Of a DNA stretch of 64,000 nt, positions 59,983 to 64,000 are shown piece by piece. Positions within the stretch are counted from its first letter, which is position 1. Every line of letters starts with the position of its first letter. The notes under the pieces were generated by a model, which saw only the letters and a list, made by a program, of their open reading frames with translations, made no database searches and was not told the DNA's origin. The translations under genes and the position numbers were made by a program. The stretch covers positions 119,441 to 183,440 of the forward strand of contig JANDJE010000002.1 in the NCBI GenBank assembly GCA_024331095.1, given 5' to 3'. This DNA is from Nitrospira sp. GTDB lineage: Bacteria > Nitrospirota > Nitrospiria > Nitrospirales > Nitrospiraceae.

Positions 59983-60768
59983 ATGCCGAAACAGAACGCG
60001 CCGGATCCCAAACGCGCGCCTGGTGCTCAACAGTTTGTCGAGCAGGCTCCCAAAGCTTTGGCCGGGATGGCGGCGTTCACCCTTCTGGCCTACCTTGAAG
60101 GGGTGATCTACACCCGATCGTACTTGTCGGAATTCGGGGCCTTATGGATCCTGGATACCGTTCCAATGGCCGTGTTCTTCGAGCGCAGTTTGTTGCCTCT
60201 GCTGCTCCTGCTCTTTTTCGTGCTCCTGGCCGTGCGGGGTCTCTTCGACGTGGATCAGGCGGATCCGTCGAGAACGCACAGGCGATTCAAAGTGTCTCTG
60301 ACCACGATGATCTACGGTCCCTGGTGTCTGCTGGCGCTGAGCGTTCTTGATTTCGCGCTCGACGTTCTCGGATACAAAACCCAGGCCCTTGTCGCTTCCG
60401 CCGTTTCGGCGTTCGCGCTCGTGTTGTTGGTCGCGTCGGGCATCGATTACGCGCTCGTCCGGTGGCGCAGGCCCGACATTCGACTCGATGCGTTGATGTG
60501 GTACCCCGCGCTGGCCGCCGTCCTCATCGGCCTCTACGTGGTTCCCGCGCAACTCGGCCGCAATTTCGGCAAGTTCGATAAAGATCCCTCTCTATCAACC
60601 CTCTCCACCATCCGTCTCTACCATGACGTGACCGAATACAGGCTCCTCTTTTCAGTGGGTGATCGGTTATATGTGTTTCCCGCCCGTTTTGCGGAAGACG
60701 CTCCCCCCATCGAAACCGTTTCCGCGTCGCAGGTGGAATCCATTCAACACGAACGTCCGACGGAATGA
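59983..60768 (+). CDS. Multi-pass membrane protein of unknown function
   Basis: This 261-aa protein has a polar start, about five hydrophobic helices (AGMAAFTLLAYLEGVIYTRS, LLPLLLLLFFVLLAVRGLF, VASAVSAFALVLLVASGI, WYPALAAVLIGLYVVPAQLG) and a C-terminal cytoplasmic or periplasmic tail of about 60 residues with beta character (EYRLLFSVGDRLYVFPARFA). No family recognised. It begins at a GAGGTGAC ribosome site. It lies 123 bases before lgt on the same strand. Confidence 0.75.
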   Translation: MPKQNAPDPKRAPGAQQFVEQAPKALAGMAAFTLLAYLEGVIYTRSYLSEFGALWILDTVPMAVFFERSLLPLLLLLFFVLLAVRGLFDVDQADPSRTHRRFKVSLTTMIYGPWCLLALSVLDFALDVLGYKTQALVASAVSAFALVLLVASGIDYALVRWRRPDIRLDALMWYPALAAVLIGLYVVPAQLGRNFGKFDKDPSLSTLSTIRLYHDVTEYRLLFSVGDRLYVFPARFAEDAPPIETVSASQVESIQHERPTE

Positions 60769-60891
60769 CCCACGGTCGTCGGAGAATACCGCGACGAATC
60801 GCTGGACGGAGATCGAGTCGCTCGGCGAGCGGCTTGCAATGGACGAGGCCCTCCCCTATCATCCCCGCATCCGTCAGGAAAAGGACACGAC

Positions 60892-61695
60892 GTGGGCTCA
60901 TTCGCCGCGATTCCCTTTCCCAACATCGATCCGATTTTTTTCGAACTCGGCCCGTTGCAATTCCGCTGGTACGGCCTGATGTACCTGATCGGGCTCACGG
61001 CGGCCTATTGGTTGATCAAACGCAAGGCCGCCGCACAGGCGTTGCCTCTCCCCCCCGAACAAGTCTACGACATGGTGGTCTTCGCGGCCTTCGGAGTTTT
61101 TCTCGGCGGGCGAATCGGTTATACGCTGTTCTATAATTTTTCCTACTACTCGCATCAGCCCTGGAAAATCTTCGCCGTGTGGGAAGGCGGCATGTCGTTT
61201 CACGGCGGATTGATCGGGACCATTATCGCCCTGCTCTTGTTCAGCAAACGACGCGGCGTTCCCGCCGCGACGGTCGCCGACTTGGCCGCTTCGGTCACGC
61301 CGATCGGACTGGGATTCGGCAGAATCGGCAATTTCATCAACGGGGAACTCTATGGGCGAGAGACCGACGTGGCCTGGTGCATGGTCTTCCCGACCGGAGG
61401 GCCGGCCTGCCGCCATCCTTCTCAACTGTACGAAGCCGGGCTCGAAGGTCCGCTGCTCTTTACGGTTCTGTGGGCCATCGGCCGGCTGAAGACCCCGCCG
61501 GGAACGACCTTCTGGAGCTTCCTGATCGGTTACGGTCTCTGCCGCATCTTCGTGGAGTTTTTCCGAGAGCCGGACCAACACCTGGGGTTTCTCTTCGCCC
61601 ACGTCACCATGGGACAGATCCTCTCCACTCCCATGATCATCATCGGTACGGCGATGTTGGCGAGGGGATTCCTCAAAGAAAAGCGCGCCGCATGA
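60892..61695 (+). CDS. lgt: Prolipoprotein diacylglyceryl transferase Lgt
   Basis: Lgt (267 aa) transfers diacylglycerol to the lipobox Cys of lipoproteins, such as FlgH and the QseG-like protein here. The N-terminus has PNIDPIFFELGPLQFRWYGL, the membrane helices carry GGMSFHGGLIG and the signature IGLGFGRIGNFINGELYGRE with the invariant Arg, then PSQLYEAGLEG. The start is GTG at 60892 behind AGGAAAAGGAC. The length matches enteric Lgt (291) within family range. Confidence 0.95.
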   Translation: MGSFAAIPFPNIDPIFFELGPLQFRWYGLMYLIGLTAAYWLIKRKAAAQALPLPPEQVYDMVVFAAFGVFLGGRIGYTLFYNFSYYSHQPWKIFAVWEGGMSFHGGLIGTIIALLLFSKRRGVPAATVADLAASVTPIGLGFGRIGNFINGELYGRETDVAWCMVFPTGGPACRHPSQLYEAGLEGPLLFTVLWAIGRLKTPPGTTFWSFLIGYGLCRIFVEFFREPDQHLGFLFAHVTMGQILSTPMIIIGTAMLARGFLKEKRAA

Positions 61696-61713
61696 GCGGC
61701 GGGGCATGTTGTC

Positions 61714-61755
61714 GGTTCTCAGTTGCCGGTTGTCAGTTATCGGTTTCGAGTCGCC
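61714..61755 (+). repeat. Three imperfect 14-base tandem repeats after lgt
   Basis: GGTTCTCAGTTGCC, GGTTGTCAGTTATC and GGTTTCGAGTCGCC follow each other directly. Similar GGTT-xTCAGTT repeats occur as dispersed short repeats in many bacterial genomes. They lie in the 113-base gap between lgt and the zincin gene, on its 3' side. Confidence 0.55.
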
Positions 61756-61808
61756 CATCGACAGATCTCCGAGACTGACACAGAAGAATCTTTGACCGAC
61801 ACCTGTTT

Positions 61809-62186
61809 CTAATACGGCATCTCGTCGTCATCGAGCCCCACGTGGTGCCCCAGCTCGTGCACGACGGTCTCATAGACCTCGCGGACGATCTCCTCCTCAG
61901 TGTGACACTGCCGCAGGATCGGTCCGCGATAGATCGAGATCTTGGCCGGCTCCGTCCCGCCGGTGGAAAAGAACGATTCTTCCGCGAGCGACTGGCCCTG
62001 ATAGAGCCCCAGCAGCTCATCTTCGTCGCCGATTTCCAAATCCTCCAGCACCTCGCGAGGAGGCTCCTCCTCAATCACCACGGCGATGGACTCCATCAGT
62101 TTGGCGTAGGGAGGAGGCAAATCTTTGATCGCCCGCTTGACGAGACGGGCAAAGGCTTCCGGCGAGATGGAACGACGGTCGGCCAT
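61809..62186 (-). CDS. Small zincin-like metallopeptidase
   Basis: This 125-aa protein has the minimal zincin motif HELGHHVGLDDDEMPY at its C-terminus: His, Glu, His plus a third ligand, likely Asp. A helical N-terminal half (LVKRAIKDLPPPYAKLMESI) and acidic middle (REVLEDLEIGDEDELLGLY) match the short zincin family PF06262. Such proteins lack a known substrate. It starts 16 bases after the AddA-like gene on the same strand, so they may be co-transcribed. Confidence 0.87.
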   Translation of the reverse strand: MADRRSISPEAFARLVKRAIKDLPPPYAKLMESIAVVIEEEPPREVLEDLEIGDEDELLGLYQGQSLAEESFFSTGGTEPAKISIYRGPILRQCHTEEEIVREVYETVVHELGHHVGLDDDEMPY

Positions 62187-62202
62187 TTCGACGATCTCCG
62201 CG

Positions 62203-64000
62203 TCAGAGTTCGACGGCCACGCCGCACCGCAAAAATAAACAGTGAAACCGAGGCTCGACGTTCAGGCTTCCCCGCACCGCTTCCTTGTACACGTGAGCTT
62301 GCGTCCGGTACCGTTCGGCTCGAGCCGCCGCTTGTTCGGCCTCGATCGCGTCGGTTTTATAGTCCGCCACCCAGACCGTTCCGTCAAGCCGGTAGATCAC
62401 GTCGATCACCCCCTCCATCACCTGTCCCTCCCCCCACGGCATCAGCAACGGCACTTCGCGGCCGAGGATCTCGGCTGACGCGAGTTGCCGGTAGAGGTCG
62501 GACCGAGAAAAGGAGGCCAGAAGCTCCCGGACGGACTCAGCGACTGCTTCGGCACGGACCTGTTCGGCCGTCCCAAGGGCCGATTCGAGAACCGGGTTGA
62601 GCTGAGCCGATAATTCCGCCGGATCTCGCGAAAAATCCCACCGTTCCAGCAGGCGATGGACCACGACGCCGACCGTCCGTCCGATCGCCGCTTCCTTCCC
62701 TTTCGAAGCCGAGAGACTCACGGGCGACGCGCCCTCTTCCTCCACGCTCGCGCCCATGCCCGTGGGAGTGAGGAAGCGCGGAGTCTTGCGTACCTGCTCC
62801 CATCGCACTGCCCGCTCACGCCAACGAGTCGCCACGGCTTGCGCATCGATCGGGATCGATTCAGCGTCCTGTTCGCGTCGTCTGGACGGGCGTTTTCGTT
62901 CCGGAGCGGTGACCACCAGGTGAGGAATCGTCGCAGTCCCCACTTGAAGATCGGCGGTCGAGCGGTCTCCGATCGTTCCTGTCGAGCCGGACTGCAACAG
63001 ATCAAAGACGGTTTCTCCGGCCGAGCGGGCCGTGACCCCTCCGGTCAGCACCAGCAGGTCCTTGGCCCTCGTCATGCCCACGTAGAGCAATCGGCGCCGT
63101 TCCGCCTCTTCACGCAGCCGCTGCTTGCTCGCGACCAGCAATGAGCCAAGCGAGCGATGGCGCCCCAGAGCAAGGCCGTAGATGCCGCTCGACCAATCGT
63201 AGGAGACCCACGGGACGTCTCGCCCACGCCCGCTCCCTTGGTGAAGGCCGGGCAGCACCACGATGGGGAACTCCAATCCCTTGGCCTTGTGAATGGTCAA
63301 CACGTGCACGGCGTCCGGAGATTCTTCCGTCAACGGACTCTCCGATTCGTCCGGTTGCTCTTCCAACCTCGCGCTCATCAGATCGACGAAGCGGCTGAAG
63401 GTCACGTGAGGCCGGTCGGCGAAGGACGCGGCCATCTGCTTCACCTTGAGAAGATTGGCCACGGCCTGCTCGCCATGAAGGGAAGCGGCCGCCACCTCCA
63501 GGATCGGCAATCGGTCGAAGATCCGATCCATGGCCTCGGCCAACGGCAAGCCCGCGACTGTGCGGTGCAGCCAGGTTAGATGCCTATAGAGTCTTTGAAC
63601 GGTAGCGGCCGACGGATGAACCCACCTTGCCGGACGGTCCGCATGACGATAATCGCACAAGCCGGTCTGCCGAAGCTCGTACAGTTGCCGGTCCGTCAGC
63701 CCGCCGAGCGGCGACCGCAAGAGACCGGCCCAGGCGACCTCGTCATGGGGATGATCCAACACGCGTAACAGATTGACCAAGTCGATCACTTCTTGGCGTC
63801 GGTAGAAATGTTTTTCTCCCTCGATCACGTAAGCGATGTCATGCCGCCGCAACGCGTCCAGATACGCATCGGCCTGCGTGAGTTTCCTGAACAACAAGGC
63901 CACGTGACCCGGGTTGATCGACGGGTTGCTCAGCACCTCGTCCGCCAGCCAGCGCGCCACCATTTCGCCATCGGCCCTTGTCGCCTCCGCCGCGTCGAAG
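62203..64000 (-). CDS. AddA-like UvrD/RecB-type helicase-nuclease, N-terminal part outside window
   Basis: The frame is open to the right edge (599 codons, no start within the window certain). It contains the UvrD-like helicase C-terminal motifs VHVLTIHKAKGLEFPIVVLP (motif V) and RRLLYVGMTRAKDLLVLTGG (motif VI). The C-terminal nuclease domain has GVIDVIYRLDGTVWVADYKT, the DYKT motif of the AddA/RecB PDDEXK fold. AddA with AddB processes double-strand DNA ends for recombination. An addB gene is not visible here, and the Walker A motif must lie beyond the edge, so the name AddA is tentative. Confidence 0.85.
   Translation of the reverse strand, partial: FDAAEATRADGEMVARWLADEVLSNPSINPGHVALLFRKLTQADAYLDALRRHDIAYVIEGEKHFYRRQEVIDLVNLLRVLDHPHDEVAWAGLLRSPLGGLTDRQLYELRQTGLCDYRHADRPARWVHPSAATVQRLYRHLTWLHRTVAGLPLAEAMDRIFDRLPILEVAAASLHGEQAVANLLKVKQMAASFADRPHVTFSRFVDLMSARLEEQPDESESPLTEESPDAVHVLTIHKAKGLEFPIVVLPGLHQGSGRGRDVPWVSYDWSSGIYGLALGRHRSLGSLLVASKQRLREEAERRRLLYVGMTRAKDLLVLTGGVTARSAGETVFDLLQSGSTGTIGDRSTADLQVGTATIPHLVVTAPERKRPSRRREQDAESIPIDAQAVATRWRERAVRWEQVRKTPRFLTPTGMGASVEEEGASPVSLSASKGKEAAIGRTVGVVVHRLLERWDFSRDPAELSAQLNPVLESALGTAEQVRAEAVAESVRELLASFSRSDLYRQLASAEILGREVPLLMPWGEGQVMEGVIDVIYRLDGTVWVADYKTDAIEAEQAAARAERYRTQAHVYKEAVRGSLNVEPRFHCLFLRCGVAVEL

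Noticed and set aside
1..64000. CRISPR arrays, insertion sequences, prophage or integrase genes
   Set aside because: No regularly spaced repeats, transposase or integrase motifs, or terminal inverted repeats were seen.

Overview
The window looks like a chromosomal segment of a Nitrospira-type bacterium (phylum Nitrospirota). This is an inference from the GC-rich coding sequence, the flagellar gene order, surface-adhesin-E-like proteins and the mix of housekeeping genes. There is no rRNA or marker gene here to prove it. I see no phage, insertion sequence or CRISPR array.

Positions 1-32,044 hold an almost complete flagellar locus, all on the minus strand. It reads as five transcription units. 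Read 5' to 3' on the minus strand they are: flgB-flgC-fliE-fliF-fliG-fliH-fliI-fliJ-motE; fliK-flgD-flgE; fliL-fliM-fliN-fliO-fliP-fliQ-fliR-flhB-flhA-flhF-flhG-fliA; flgF-flgG-flgA-flgH-flgI-flgJ; and flgM-flgN-flgK-flgL (flgL runs off the left edge). The first four each have a sigma-54 type -24/-12 element just upstream. The fifth has a near-consensus sigma-28 element. So the rod, hook and export genes appear to be RpoN-driven and the late junction genes FliA-driven, with FliA and its anti-sigma factor FlgM both encoded here. Flagellin, cap, stator and chemotaxis genes are not in the window. The standout gene is fliH: its product carries a complete CheY-like receiver domain fused in frame to the N-terminus.

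Positions 32,223-38,659 hold the likely regulators: a FleQ/FlrA-like sigma-54 activator with an intact receiver, then a TPR protein, a soluble PAS histidine kinase and a second sigma-54 response regulator in one overlapping unit (FleS/FleR-like). Palindromes of the form GTCA-N6-TGAC, resembling the Pseudomonas FleQ box, lie before the TPR-kinase-regulator unit and before fliL.

After a tRNA-Thr, positions 39,506-43,162 carry a GlrK-QseG-GlrR type envelope-sensing operon. Its regulator has GAFTSA instead of GAFTGA. A membrane protein gene, clpB, a type II NADH dehydrogenase gene, a ComM-type ATPase gene and a stand-alone AsnC/Lrp effector domain gene follow.

From 52 to 64 kb the genes are short, change strand often and are mostly poorly known: an oxidoreductase, a dienelactone-hydrolase-fold protein that has lost its catalytic triad, several small membrane or secreted proteins (including two overlapping micro-ORFs behind a structured leader), tRNA-Leu, lgt, a small zincin and the 3' part of an AddA-like helicase-nuclease.
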